64,000 nt of DNA from Methyloprofundus sp. (GCA_012960135.1 DUBW01000045.1:33312-97311); one strand, 5' to 3'; positions 53,173 to 63,425 are shown, counted from the first letter of the stretch. Notes: generated by a model from the letters alone, not told the origin. Translations and numbers: made by a program.

Positions 53173-53877
53173 TCAGGCCTTTTTACTGCTTTGCTCTGCT
53201 AGAGCTAAAAGCGCGTAAATTGCAGCGACTACAAGTATTGATCTGCCTTTACGCCCCTGAGTAATCATCCAGGAAATATCGTTTAATAATGCGGTTCCAT
53301 CCTTAAACTCAGCTGCTGATACAAAACCTACCGGCATCTCAACAATTAGTACAGGGCACAGGTTTTCTTCTTTAATCATGCGAATCACCTCCAGCAATGC
53401 CGTGGGTGCATTGGCAACAGCAACAATGCTGTTTTCCAGCAAACCCAAACACTGTGCTTTACGTATTGCCTGTACTGCAAGGGTACTATTTTCGGCCTTT
53501 GCCTGAGAAATTACATCCGCATCAAAGATAAAGTAATGCGTGCTTACGCCAAAATGGCTTAAACGTGGCTTGAATAAGCTCACACTGATCATTTCTACAT
53601 CGGCAATAATATTAGTACCCTAGCTGAGGGCATTTCATCCAGCTGACACTGCATCTGGATGAAATCTACTTAGACCATTAAATTCAAAATTAGCTGTTAC
53701 ATGGATCATTCTGCGCACAATATTTCATTCAGATGCTGAATAATTATCACCACCACCGACTTCCTGATCGACAATAGCAAATGAGTCATGCTCAATTTTC
53801 TAGCACGCCTAGGGCGTTTGTTCTATTACCGTGTCCTGTTGCAGGATTTTCCCAGCAGTTATTTATGCAAGCGCCAT
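53173..53877 (-). pseudogene. cobH: Precorrin-8X methylmutase (CobH/CbiC), frame-intact but interrupted by several stop codons
   Basis: One frame reads KIEHDSFAIVDQEVGGGDNYSASE*NIVRRMIHVTANFEFNGLSRFHPDAVSAG*NALS*GTNIIADVEMISVSLFKPRL...NAPTALLEVIRM...VEMPVGFVSAAE...; stops at 53620 (TAG), 53635 (TGA), 53725 (TGA), and further upstream at 53800 and 53809 (TAG). Confidence 0.88.
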
Positions 53878-53894
53878 AGCAAATTATACCGAAT

Positions 53895-54536
53895 TCAACT
53901 CACTAAAAATGGCTCTAAAACATCGCTCGCTTGTTCGCAGGAAATAATGGTTTGCTCATTATTGAGTAGATAATTAGCAAATGACTGGATACACTTCCAG
54001 TTGCTTGGCTTATTAACAAAATAAAAGGCTTTAGCGTACAATTCACTAATTTTCTTTTCACGCTCATAAGCATTAGGAATAAAGTATTCTAAGTATCGAT
54101 AGGCCTGCTCAAGGTCTGAGTGTCCACCGTAATTTTTTAGGGCCCTTATATCAATTAGTTGGTCATTAAATACTTCACGATCCCGTAAAGCAACATACTT
54201 GGCTTCTGCCAGGGGACCCATTAACAGGTTAATAACATCCGCTTCATAAGCTTTCTGCAGGCTTTTCTGTTCTTCTATAGAGCCTATATAATTATTTTCA
54301 ATTTCAGCCACAGGTAAATTATCGATTAACCTGCCACCTAAAACCTGGGCAAAGTAAGCACACTGTTTTTGCTGTTCTTTATTAATAATGATCTGAAAAA
54401 AAACCGGCGGTAATTGCTGCTGCTGATTACGTAAATAAATGGCAACTACATGTCCTGCTTCATGAAATACGATATGTTTAAGTAATTCGTTTTGGCTAGT
54501 AGGGGTATTGGGGAGGGAGTGATTAGTACGTTTCAT
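53895..54536 (-). CDS. M41-like HEXXH metallopeptidase without AAA domain
   Basis: HIVFHEAGHVVAIYL ... MGPLAEAKYVAL ... NYGGHSDLEQAYRYL. Confidence 0.7.
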   Translation of the reverse strand: MKRTNHSLPNTPTSQNELLKHIVFHEAGHVVAIYLRNQQQQLPPVFFQIIINKEQQKQCAYFAQVLGGRLIDNLPVAEIENNYIGSIEEQKSLQKAYEADVINLLMGPLAEAKYVALRDREVFNDQLIDIRALKNYGGHSDLEQAYRYLEYFIPNAYEREKKISELYAKAFYFVNKPSNWKCIQSFANYLLNNEQTIISCEQASDVLEPFLVS

Positions 54537-54975
54537 AATGGGTAAACCCTTTAGAAAAAAAATGCGACCATTACAGCCGCATTAAGAGGAAGGAGATAGC
54601 TCTGATATCCAGAAAGGATTGCATCTAAGAGTTAGGCATAGTTTATTGAAATGTTATCAGTTTGAAAATGCGGCATTTTGACGCGCGACAATTTGCCGCC
54701 TGTTTTGGCATAATAACTGCTTTGTATAACTATTGGCCTATAGAAAACACCAAAAAAAACAAGACCTCCAGGCTTGTTCCTACAAATAAACAAGGCAAAT
54801 CGCTTAGGTTCCTATGCGATATACCTTATTTGTTGAAGTTTTTAACAAGCCGCTATTTATTCTATGTCCTAATTTAATTTTTCCCTGCGTTTTTTTAAGT
54901 CCTTGCTTGCGGTAAAATTACGCCTCATTTATTACTTTAGCTTCCGCTCTTTAGATAAAGACACAAATTACCTTT

Positions 54976-55806
54976 TTGCCTTACATGACAATTTCTCTGA
55001 TTATCCCGACTTACAACCGATGCTCTTTACTTAAACGCGCATTATATTCGGTATTAGAACAATCCAGGCTTCCGAATGAAATAATTGTCGTCGATGATGG
55101 CTCGACTGATAACACGGCAAATATGTTGAGAAATGAATTCTCACAAGTCAGTACCTTTGTGCAAACTAATAAAGGAGTGAGTGCAGCGAGAAATACAGGA
55201 ATCCAACAAGCCAAAGGCGACTGGATAGCATTCCTGGATTCTGATGATAGCTGGGCCCCAGAAAAGCTAGCGACTCAAGTCAGGGCATTGCAACAGGCAC
55301 CGGAACTCAAAGTGTGTCATACCGAGGAAATATGGATTAGAAATGGTATTAGAGTCAATGCTATGCACAAACATAAAAAAAGCGGAGGCTGGATTTTTAA
55401 GCAGTGCCTACCTTTATGTGCGATGTCGCCCTCCTCGATGATGATTCATCGCACGGTATTCGAAGATGTTGGACTGTTTGATGAAAACCTGCCTGCTTGC
55501 GAAGATTACGACCTGTGGTTACGCATCACAGCCAAATACCCGGTGTTGTTTTTAGAACAGCCACTGATAAAAAAATATGGTGGCCATGAAGATCAGCTAT
55601 CCCACAAACACTGGGGTATGGACAGGTTCAGGATACAGGCTCTGGGAAAAATAATTACCCAACCTGGTTTAAGTATAGAAAACAAACAAGACGCGATAAA
55701 AATGCTGGTAAAAAAGGCAAAAATCTTTAGAAATGGCGCATTAAAGCGCGATAAAATAGAGTCAGCACAACTCTATCAGCAACTAATAGATAGATATCAA
55801 GATTAA
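54976..55806 (+). CDS. Glycosyltransferase family 2
   Basis: ISLIIPTYNRCSLLKRALYSVLEQSRLPNEIIVVDDGSTDNTA...GVSAARNTGIQQAKGDWIAFLDSDDSW. Confidence 0.94.
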   Translation: MPYMTISLIIPTYNRCSLLKRALYSVLEQSRLPNEIIVVDDGSTDNTANMLRNEFSQVSTFVQTNKGVSAARNTGIQQAKGDWIAFLDSDDSWAPEKLATQVRALQQAPELKVCHTEEIWIRNGIRVNAMHKHKKSGGWIFKQCLPLCAMSPSSMMIHRTVFEDVGLFDENLPACEDYDLWLRITAKYPVLFLEQPLIKKYGGHEDQLSHKHWGMDRFRIQALGKIITQPGLSIENKQDAIKMLVKKAKIFRNGALKRDKIESAQLYQQLIDRYQD

Positions 55807-55809
55807 TTT

Positions 55810-55843
55810 CACTGTAGAGCGGACTGAAGTCCGCTCTACAGTG
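55810..55843. repeat. Perfect 16-bp-arm palindrome of the GTAGAGCGGACT family, between convergent genes
   Basis: cactgtagagcggact ga agtccgctctacagtg. Confidence 0.9.
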
Positions 55844-55849
55844 ACCTGG

Positions 55850-56509
55850 TTACTTTTTTACCTCAATCACCAGAGCATCCATTTTATTTGATTTTAGCCG
55901 GGATTGAATGGCATCAACCGAGGCTAGTCGATTATATGGGCCCATTTTGACCCGATACCAGGTTGCTGAACCTATGATGGCTTTTTCGATTTTGGGTGAA
56001 AATCCCATCATCAATAGCTTTGCCTTTAAACTGTCGGCATCCTTGTGTTTACGAAAAGCACCTGCTTGTACTGAGTACTGTACGCCTGATTTTGCCTTTC
56101 CTACACGTTCTTCCCGTTTACGAGTTTTGACTTCATAATCGGGGATCACAAATTCAGCCTCGGGCAGTATGGTATAAAAATCATACTGAATATCATGCTT
56201 CGCGGGTGTTTTTTTAGCGCTTTTAACCGCCTTAGGCACTTTTTTAGGCGTTGTTTTTATAACATGTCGAGCCAAAGGTTTAGTTAGCCTGGCAGGTTTA
56301 TCTTGCTCTGGTGTTAACGAAAGGCTATACAGAAAATAAGCAAACAGGCCTACCACCCCCAACACTAGCACCCAGCGCCATAGAGGAATCCCAGCCTCGT
56401 TACTGGCTGATTTTGCTCTGGGTGCAGGTCTACGTTTGTTGGCATTTGCTGGCTGGCGTCTAGCGCCCTGGCTAGTTGTATTAGCGCGGTGCTTATAGTC
56501 TCGTGCCAT
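55850..56509 (-). CDS. SPOR domain-containing protein (FtsN-like)
   Basis: Single TM; C-terminal YSVQAGAFRKHKDADSLKAKLLMMGFSPKIEKA...WYRVKMGPYN. Confidence 0.9.
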   Translation of the reverse strand: MARDYKHRANTTSQGARRQPANANKRRPAPRAKSASNEAGIPLWRWVLVLGVVGLFAYFLYSLSLTPEQDKPARLTKPLARHVIKTTPKKVPKAVKSAKKTPAKHDIQYDFYTILPEAEFVIPDYEVKTRKREERVGKAKSGVQYSVQAGAFRKHKDADSLKAKLLMMGFSPKIEKAIIGSATWYRVKMGPYNRLASVDAIQSRLKSNKMDALVIEVKK

Positions 56510-58269
56510 TACATTACTTCCGGCGTACCAATCCGTAATAAGTTCAGGCCATTCGCCAAAACTTGTTTTACAGAATAGATTAAATTCAAGCGCGCATTAC
56601 GCAACGCGGCATCATCAACAATAAATTGATGCGCATTATAATAACTATGGAACTCGGCCGCCAATTCACGTAAATAGTTAACCAGCAAATGTGGCTCGTA
56701 TTGCACAGCGGCGCGTTCTAATACTTCAGGATAGCGCGTTAAGCTACTGACTAAGGCTATTTCCTGCTCTGCCGTTAGTTTATCCAAACTGTCTTCTCCT
56801 GCCTGAATATCTCGCTGCAAGCCTTTTTCAGCTAATTGATTGAGTACGCTACAGATGCGTGCATGCGCATATTGCACATAAAACACCGGGTTTTCGTTGG
56901 TTTTAGAAGTGGCTAGTTTTAAATCGAAATCCATATGTTGCTCGGACTTGCGCATCACATAGAAAAAACGCGCGGCATCCTGCCCCACTTCATTACGCAA
57001 CTGACGTAATGTGACAAATGAGCCTGAGCGTGTAGACATCTGCACTTGCTCTCCGCCACGGTACAGTACTGCAAACTGCACCAGTAAAACCTTTAGCTTT
57101 TCTGTGTCTGCACCGAGCGCCTGCATGGCGGCAGTAACGCGAGGGATATAACCATGATGATCTGCGCCCCAGATATTAATGATTTGCTCAAATCCGCGAT
57201 CCAGCTTATTCATATGATAAGCAATATCCGAAGCGAAATAAGTGCTTTGGCCATTCTCACGCACCACTACCCGATCTTTTTCATCGCCCAGGCGACTAGA
57301 AGCGAACCAAGTTGCACCCTCTTTTTCATATAAATAACCGGTCTCACCCAGGCGTTTCAATGCCTCATCAATGGAGCCATCATCCATCAGCTGTCGCTCA
57401 GAAAACCATTGCTGGTAATCAATGCCAAACTCACTTAAATCGTGGCGTATATCGGCCAATATTTCATTTAAGCCTGCTTGAAAAACATTGCGATATTGTT
57501 TGTCGCCCAACAAGATTTTCGCACGCTCAATCAGAGCATCAATATGGATATCTTTGTCCCCGCCTTGTGGCTCATCAGCAGGAATCTCTTCAAAAACCAG
57601 CGCTATCGGGTGTCGGTATTCATTATTAGATTCGCGGTGCAGGTTCGCCGCAATCTCACGTACATAATCGCCACGGTAGCCATTGCTAGGGAAAGTCAAC
57701 ACTTCGCCGCATTCTTCCAGGTAACGCAACCAGACACTAGCGGCCAGAATATCCATTTGCCTGCCAGCATCATTGACATAATATTCACGCTCAACTTCAA
57801 AGCCTACTGCCGCCAACAAATCAGCCACAGCCGAGCCATAAGCCGCGCCGCGCCCATGCCCTACATGCAGAGGCCCAGTCGGGTTAGCAGAAACAAATTC
57901 AACTTGCACCTTTTTACCCGCACCTATCTGGCTGAGGCCAAATTGATTGCCCTGATCATGAATGGTGGTAATAATCTGGTATTGCGCTTTGGGGTCTATA
58001 AAAAAATTAATAAACCCGGGACCTGCAATCTCAACCTTGCTTACTGCTTCATCAGTAGTCAAAGCAGCGATGATTTTTTCTGCTAACTGACGCGGATTCA
58101 TTTTCGCCGGCTTAGCCAACAGCATAGCCAGGTTAGTCGCAAAGTCACCATGCTGCTGATCACGCGCACGCTCAATATTGATTTTTGGACTGAGTTCTCG
58201 CTCTATAATACCGTCTATTTTCAGTGTTTCAACGGCGTCTAATAAGAGAGATTCTAACTTTTGTTTCAT
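56509..58269 (-). CDS. argS: Arginyl-tRNA synthetase
   Basis: [30 protein letters not shown]...[20 protein letters not shown]...MSTRSG. Confidence 0.97.
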   Translation of the reverse strand: MKQKLESLLLDAVETLKIDGIIERELSPKINIERARDQQHGDFATNLAMLLAKPAKMNPRQLAEKIIAALTTDEAVSKVEIAGPGFINFFIDPKAQYQIITTIHDQGNQFGLSQIGAGKKVQVEFVSANPTGPLHVGHGRGAAYGSAVADLLAAVGFEVEREYYVNDAGRQMDILAASVWLRYLEECGEVLTFPSNGYRGDYVREIAANLHRESNNEYRHPIALVFEEIPADEPQGGDKDIHIDALIERAKILLGDKQYRNVFQAGLNEILADIRHDLSEFGIDYQQWFSERQLMDDGSIDEALKRLGETGYLYEKEGATWFASSRLGDEKDRVVVRENGQSTYFASDIAYHMNKLDRGFEQIINIWGADHHGYIPRVTAAMQALGADTEKLKVLLVQFAVLYRGGEQVQMSTRSGSFVTLRQLRNEVGQDAARFFYVMRKSEQHMDFDLKLATSKTNENPVFYVQYAHARICSVLNQLAEKGLQRDIQAGEDSLDKLTAEQEIALVSSLTRYPEVLERAAVQYEPHLLVNYLRELAAEFHSYYNAHQFIVDDAALRNARLNLIYSVKQVLANGLNLLRIGTPEVM

Positions 58270-58478
58270 GCGTTTATAGAATAGAAATGGCTTTGCAAAA
58301 TCTTTACATTATCCCTGAAAAACAGCATATGCGAAAGAAAAAATACTTCTAGGATCAATTAAACTATGCTAATGAGAATCTGCATAGCTCGGCTAAAGGT
58401 GCGATAGCAGATTTTATAAGATAGAATGAAAACCATGCGACGCACTACCAGTGCTTTGAAATAACGGAGATAAGCGCC

Positions 58479-59486
58479 TTGAAAAGAAAATATATTTTAC
58501 TCTTGTTGCTAGCTTCCTCTTTATTGCTAAACGCATGTACACCTGTGTACAAAACGACTGGGGATATACTCCTCAGTTACACAGAAAATCAGGGTGTGCC
58601 CTATATGCTAGCCAGCAACGATGTAGGCATGGGCTGTTCAATGGCAGAAGCCTTCACACCGTTTTTATTGAGTTTTTCCAGAGTAACGACACCGCCTGAC
58701 CAGCTTGCCATTCTGTTTTATCTGGTTGCGGGTAGTTGCACAGAATTTCAAGCACATGAACAGGAACTACGATACCTACGCGCAATCTATGCAAAAAATT
58801 CGATTGAAGCCCAGGACGCACGCATTGCCCAGCAAAGATTTCTGCAACTGGCTGCGCGCAGGCAACTGACAGGCTATTATGCGCTACTATCGGCAATGTC
58901 AGAGCCCGGAGGAAAATGTCCTGAATTTTCAGCGGATAATGATGAATTTTACTGGTTGGTGGGTCTTTTAGATGGCATCCAGGCGACTATCAATGACATA
59001 GCCTCTGGAGGCCAAGTTGAGGTACCTATGGATATTGCAGCAAAAGTCGGTCGTGGTGCGGGTTGTCTGGATAATGAAAGATGGTGGGGAGTACCAGCAG
59101 CTATTCAGGCTGCAATCTGGATAACGATTCCGGGTAATGAGCCAGTTGATATAGATCCCAGACTAGTCTTGCAGCAGTCCATACAAATGGGTGCAGAGCA
59201 AGGAATGGCAGTGAGTCATGTGCTGGCAGCGAAAATTTATCTAGGCCAGGGAAAAACAGCCGAGCTAAAGCAGCTAATTCGTAATTATGTCGAACAGTCG
59301 AGTTCAGCAATTAAAAACCAGAAATTTGCAGTTCTGAATCAGGTTGCCAAAATACAAATACAGGCCATTTCTGACCGTCTATGGACTGAGGCGACCGGCA
59401 GACGTACTCCATTAGGTAGATTAGGCACTTTTTGGGATGACACAGATACGACTGTTGAAACGATTGATATTGATGGGTTTCTTTAG
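58479..59486 (+). CDS. TatT-like TRAP-associated lipoprotein
   Basis: Lipobox LLLNAC; YMLASNDVGMGCSMAEAFTPFLLSF; upstream of SBP and TRAP permease. Confidence 0.7.
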   Translation: MKRKYILLLLLASSLLLNACTPVYKTTGDILLSYTENQGVPYMLASNDVGMGCSMAEAFTPFLLSFSRVTTPPDQLAILFYLVAGSCTEFQAHEQELRYLRAIYAKNSIEAQDARIAQQRFLQLAARRQLTGYYALLSAMSEPGGKCPEFSADNDEFYWLVGLLDGIQATINDIASGGQVEVPMDIAAKVGRGAGCLDNERWWGVPAAIQAAIWITIPGNEPVDIDPRLVLQQSIQMGAEQGMAVSHVLAAKIYLGQGKTAELKQLIRNYVEQSSSAIKNQKFAVLNQVAKIQIQAISDRLWTEATGRRTPLGRLGTFWDDTDTTVETIDIDGFL

Positions 59487-59509
59487 ACGTAGGTTTAATT
59501 AGCAATACT

Positions 59510-59830
59510 GTGGGAATATCGAAAATTTATAGCCATGTTTTTTTCGGGCTGTTATTGGCCATCCTGATGAGTTTGCATTGCCGGACTATTTCCGCCGCAT
59601 CAAAAAGCCCGTGCGTCTTTGATTTACTGGGTGTAAATGTCCCCCTCTATACACAGATGACAGATTACAAAATCGCCGCGCTGAGCTGGGGCGTTGATTT
59701 ACGGCTTAGGCCCTATATTAGTAAAAGTAAAAGCCGCGACAGGAATTTGTGGTGCTATTAGCTTTGCTGGCATTCAAAGCCGCCATTTCAACACCTTTAC
59801 CGGCACTCTGGATGCAACGGGAGTGCCACC
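59510..59830 (+). pseudogene. Decayed second copy of the TRAP-like solute-binding protein
   Basis: SPCVFDLLGVNVPLYTQMTDYKIAALSWGVDLRLRPYIS, frameshift, GICGAISFAGIQSRHFNTFTGTLDATG; parallels the intact 60237..61253 protein. Confidence 0.85.
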
Positions 59831-60165
59831 ATCCTCAAGCCGCTCCCTATATTTTAAACATCGATGATGTAGCCATGGGCTGCGTGCTGGCGTAAGCATT
59901 ATGCCTACTTATACCCCGCCTTTCTCAGATCAATGCGTCACCTTATAAACCTGGGCTCATCTTTGACTTTTTATCCGGCAGTTGTGTGAATTTAAAGCGC
60001 GTGAGGAAGAACTCCAGTTATACGCGCATTACGCGCTAAAAACGTCACCGAAGCGCAGGATACCAGAACCCAGCAGAAAAGACATCTCAACCAGGCGGCT
60101 TAGGATCTTTTGAGGATGATCCAGAGAGTACAACTGACACAGTGGATATAACTGATATACTTTGA
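59831..60165 (+). pseudogene. Decayed second copy of the TatT-like lipoprotein
   Basis: PQAAPYILNIDDVAMGCVLA*ALC..., FLSGSCVNLKREEELQ, NVTEAQDTRTQQKRHLNQAA, LGSFEDDPESTTDTVDITDIL* parallel the 58479..59486 product. Confidence 0.8.
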
Positions 60166-60236
60166 TTTTCTATGTAATCCGTGTTCAACTGTTTTTAACG
60201 GCTTTGACTTAATAATAATAAGAAACGGGAGTCACT

Positions 60237-61253
60237 TTGACTTTATATAAACACTTCTCATCCAGATCAGTTCTTGCTCTCTTACTCATAATTACCAGTA
60301 TTGCAACCGCTCAGGCAGCCCCTAAAAAGATGTGCGTATTTGATCTTTTAGGTGCAAACGGCCCTTTTTTTTCCCAGATGAAAGATTATAAAACAGCCGC
60401 GTTGGCCTGGGGAGTGGCACTAGAACTTAAGCCCTATACTAGTGAGCGCGTAGCCGCCGAAGATTTTAAAGCAGGCCTTTGTGATGCAGTCAGTTTTACC
60501 GGGATTCGTGCGCGTCAGTTTAATTCCTTTACCGGTAGCCTCGATGCCATAGGCGCGATGCCTACTTACGAACATTTAAAATCGGTCATCACCACCATCA
60601 GCGGTAAAAAAGCGGCCAAGTTGATGTTTAGCGACCCTTATGAAGTGGTTGCCATTTTCCCCGCTGGAGCCGGTTATATGTTCGTTAATGACCGCACCAT
60701 TGATACGGTCGGGGAATTAGCCGGTAAGCGCATTGCCATCTTAGATTCAGACCCCGCTCAGGTGGAAATGGTTAATTTTATCGGCGCTTCTCCCGTTGGC
60801 ACATCGATAGCGAATATGTACAGCAAATTTAATAATGGCTCGGTTGATGTTACCTACGGTCCTGCCATAGTTTATAAGGCAATGGAGCTGTATAAAGGAC
60901 TAGAGCCCAATGGCGGTATTATTAATTTTTCATTGGTGCAACTGACCATGCAAATAGTGATACGCAAAGATTCTTTTCCTGAAGGCTATGGACAACAATC
61001 CCGCGAATTTGCCCTGAGTCAGTTCGACCTGAGGGTGGAACTGGTCAAAAAATACGAAAACACAATACCTGAAAAAATGTGGATCTCAGTGCCGGAGGAA
61101 GATGCCACTGGCTACCTCGAAGTGTTTAGACAATCACGAATCAGATTACGTGATAAAGGCATTTATAATGGTAAAACATTAAAGCTGATGAGAATGTTGC
61201 GCTGCAAAAAAGACCCACAGCAATCTGAATGTACCGCTGCAGATCAAGAGTAA
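60237..61253 (+). CDS. Putative solute-binding protein (DUF6091-like) of TRAP-type locus
   Basis: Signal peptide; KMCVFDLLGANGPFFSQMKDYKTAALAWGVALELKPYTSERVAAEDFKAGLCDAVSFTGIRARQFN. Confidence 0.8.
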   Translation: MTLYKHFSSRSVLALLLIITSIATAQAAPKKMCVFDLLGANGPFFSQMKDYKTAALAWGVALELKPYTSERVAAEDFKAGLCDAVSFTGIRARQFNSFTGSLDAIGAMPTYEHLKSVITTISGKKAAKLMFSDPYEVVAIFPAGAGYMFVNDRTIDTVGELAGKRIAILDSDPAQVEMVNFIGASPVGTSIANMYSKFNNGSVDVTYGPAIVYKAMELYKGLEPNGGIINFSLVQLTMQIVIRKDSFPEGYGQQSREFALSQFDLRVELVKKYENTIPEKMWISVPEEDATGYLEVFRQSRIRLRDKGIYNGKTLKLMRMLRCKKDPQQSECTAADQE

Positions 61254-61285
61254 ATTAGACGGGTGATTATCTGGACAGTTGTTCA

Positions 61286-63358
61286 ATGATTTTACAGGGC
61301 ATCATTAAGTTACGTAGTTGTCGCGAATGGCTCTCTACCTTACCGGTTTTTTTGCTATTGATTGCGGTTATTATTGCAGGTAATAGCGAGTTAATTCACG
61401 CCCGCTTACTGAATGTGGGTGAAGCCTTATGGCATGACTACTTTGTACTCAGAGCCGATATGCCCACCCCGGACTGTAATCCGGATCCTGATCTTGCGGC
61501 TGAACTTAACAGGCTCGAAGCAGAATCGAGTACCGAAGAAGAACTGGCTGACCTGTTTGAAGCCGAGCCATTTAATCGCCAGGCGGCGCAAATATCACTA
61601 CAAAATTCACGCCGGCTCTGCCAGGAAAAGCACAATCTGGCAGAGCAAAATCAGGCAAGGGTTACCCCGGCAGTCATTATCTTTCGTACTCTGGAAACCA
61701 GTGTTGCAGGAATCAGCCTATTTGCCCTGGAAAAACAGCGCATGATCTTGATACTGACGATTTTTATTTGTGCCGTCACATGTACTTTCAAACAACATCA
61801 TATCGCCTTTAGGCCAGTAATAACCAAACGTGAGCATATCGTTTCAACCCTGGCCCAACTCTTGGGTAATGTCGTTTTACTACTCTCTGCTGACAGCTAC
61901 AGAAACAGTATTTACCAATCTGCAACGGTGGTTGATCACCCGGAAATATATTTATTACTGATCGTCGGCTTTGCCTGTTTAAGCGCAACGAACCTGTATC
62001 AGTTAATTAAGCCACCGCAATATCACGGCGCTCATAAAAGCAGCGATACCCTGCTACATGCCATACTCTCAATCCCGCTATATATTTACATGAGCTTTTT
62101 TGTTGCTTGTTATTTCTTCTTCATAGAACATCACCAGGCGGGTCCGGCAATATTTTTCAGCTTATTATTTGATCAGGCTGGTTTATTTCTTAATATTGGC
62201 CTGTATATCTGGGTCGGCATGCTGTTAAAGCGCACGCAATTAGGGGATCTGGTTTTTAAGACCTTTATACCCTGGCGTATGTCCCCAGAAATACTGGCTT
62301 TTGTGGCGCTGATTGTGATGGCAGTACCAACAGCATATACCGGAGCATCCGGGATAATTATTATCGCTATGGGGGCCATTGTTTATGAAGAATTACGCCG
62401 TGCCGGAGCGCGCAGACAACTGGCGCTGGCAGCAACGGCAATGGCCGGAAGCGCCGGGGTAGTCTTGCGTCCCTGTTTGTTAGTGGTCCTGATCGCGGCA
62501 TTAAATAAGGAAGTTGTTACCGATCAGTTATTTAGCTGGGGAGTGAAAACTTTCATGACGACCGCCGTAGTTTTCCTGGTTTTTGTGCTGCTAAGCAAGC
62601 GGGGGAAAATCCACCTGGCACCGGTACGGGAAGCATTCAAGCCTTTTTTGCGGGCGCTCGTTCCATTGTTTCCCTATCTGCTGATCGTGCTATTGATTAC
62701 TCTGGCTTATTTTTATCTATTAAATGTCACAATGGATGAATTTACTGCGCCAGTGATATTGCCACTGATTATTCTTAGCCTAATTATTTACGAAAAATTT
62801 GTTGTCCGGCTGGCATTAAGTGCATCTCCGGAAAAGAATGCGCATAAATTCGAATATACCATAAGAATGGCCTCATCTGAGGCGAGTATACATATAGGCG
62901 CATTACTCTTATTAATGGGGCTTTCTTTTGCACTGGGTGGGGTTATTGAGCGTTCGGGAGTGTTAAGTCATATACCCGCTACTTTTGCTTCGGTCTGGCT
63001 GACGCTGGGGTTTCTGATCGTGGTGCTGGTTGCAATCGGTATGATTATGGATCCCTTTGGCGCAGTGGTTCTGGTCTCGGGTACGATCGCACAAATCGCC
63101 TATAACAACGGTATTAATCCAGTGCATTTCTGGATGATTACTTTAGTGGCATTTGAACTAGGATACCTTACTCCACCTGTCGCTCTCAACCATTTACTAA
63201 CCAGACAGATGGTAGGCCATCAAGAAATGGCTAAGGCCGTTTTGCCGGATGATAATTTCTGGTATCGGCATGAAAGAATCTTATTGCCACTGGCGACTAT
63301 GGGTACCACCTTATTACTCGTGGCGATTGTGCCGGTGTTGTTTGCATATCCCTTCTAA
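61286..63358 (+). CDS. TRAP transporter large permease, 690 aa with extended N-terminal membrane part
   Basis: AVPTAYTGASGIIIIAMGAIVYEELRRAGARRQLALAATAMAGSAGVVLRPCLLVVLIAAL...GMIMDPFGAVVLVSGTIAQIAYNNGINPVHFWMITLVAFELGYLTPPVALNHLL. Confidence 0.88.
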   Translation: MILQGIIKLRSCREWLSTLPVFLLLIAVIIAGNSELIHARLLNVGEALWHDYFVLRADMPTPDCNPDPDLAAELNRLEAESSTEEELADLFEAEPFNRQAAQISLQNSRRLCQEKHNLAEQNQARVTPAVIIFRTLETSVAGISLFALEKQRMILILTIFICAVTCTFKQHHIAFRPVITKREHIVSTLAQLLGNVVLLLSADSYRNSIYQSATVVDHPEIYLLLIVGFACLSATNLYQLIKPPQYHGAHKSSDTLLHAILSIPLYIYMSFFVACYFFFIEHHQAGPAIFFSLLFDQAGLFLNIGLYIWVGMLLKRTQLGDLVFKTFIPWRMSPEILAFVALIVMAVPTAYTGASGIIIIAMGAIVYEELRRAGARRQLALAATAMAGSAGVVLRPCLLVVLIAALNKEVVTDQLFSWGVKTFMTTAVVFLVFVLLSKRGKIHLAPVREAFKPFLRALVPLFPYLLIVLLITLAYFYLLNVTMDEFTAPVILPLIILSLIIYEKFVVRLALSASPEKNAHKFEYTIRMASSEASIHIGALLLLMGLSFALGGVIERSGVLSHIPATFASVWLTLGFLIVVLVAIGMIMDPFGAVVLVSGTIAQIAYNNGINPVHFWMITLVAFELGYLTPPVALNHLLTRQMVGHQEMAKAVLPDDNFWYRHERILLPLATMGTTLLLVAIVPVLFAYPF

Positions 63359-63425
63359 GCCCAATGTCACCTACAATCGTAGGCTGAATGCTCGGGGATT
63401 TCCATTTCCCCCCCTCCTGTCGCAT

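Noticed and set aside
53632-53665. Inverted repeat atttcatccag...ctggatgaaat near psi-cobH, first read as an insertion breakpoint
   Set aside because: The cobH reading frame continues straight through it (RFHPDAVSAG*N), so it is coding sequence with chance symmetry.
57312-58086. Overlapping plus-strand ORFs of 105 and 202 aa
   Set aside because: Antisense to argS; no recognisable domain.
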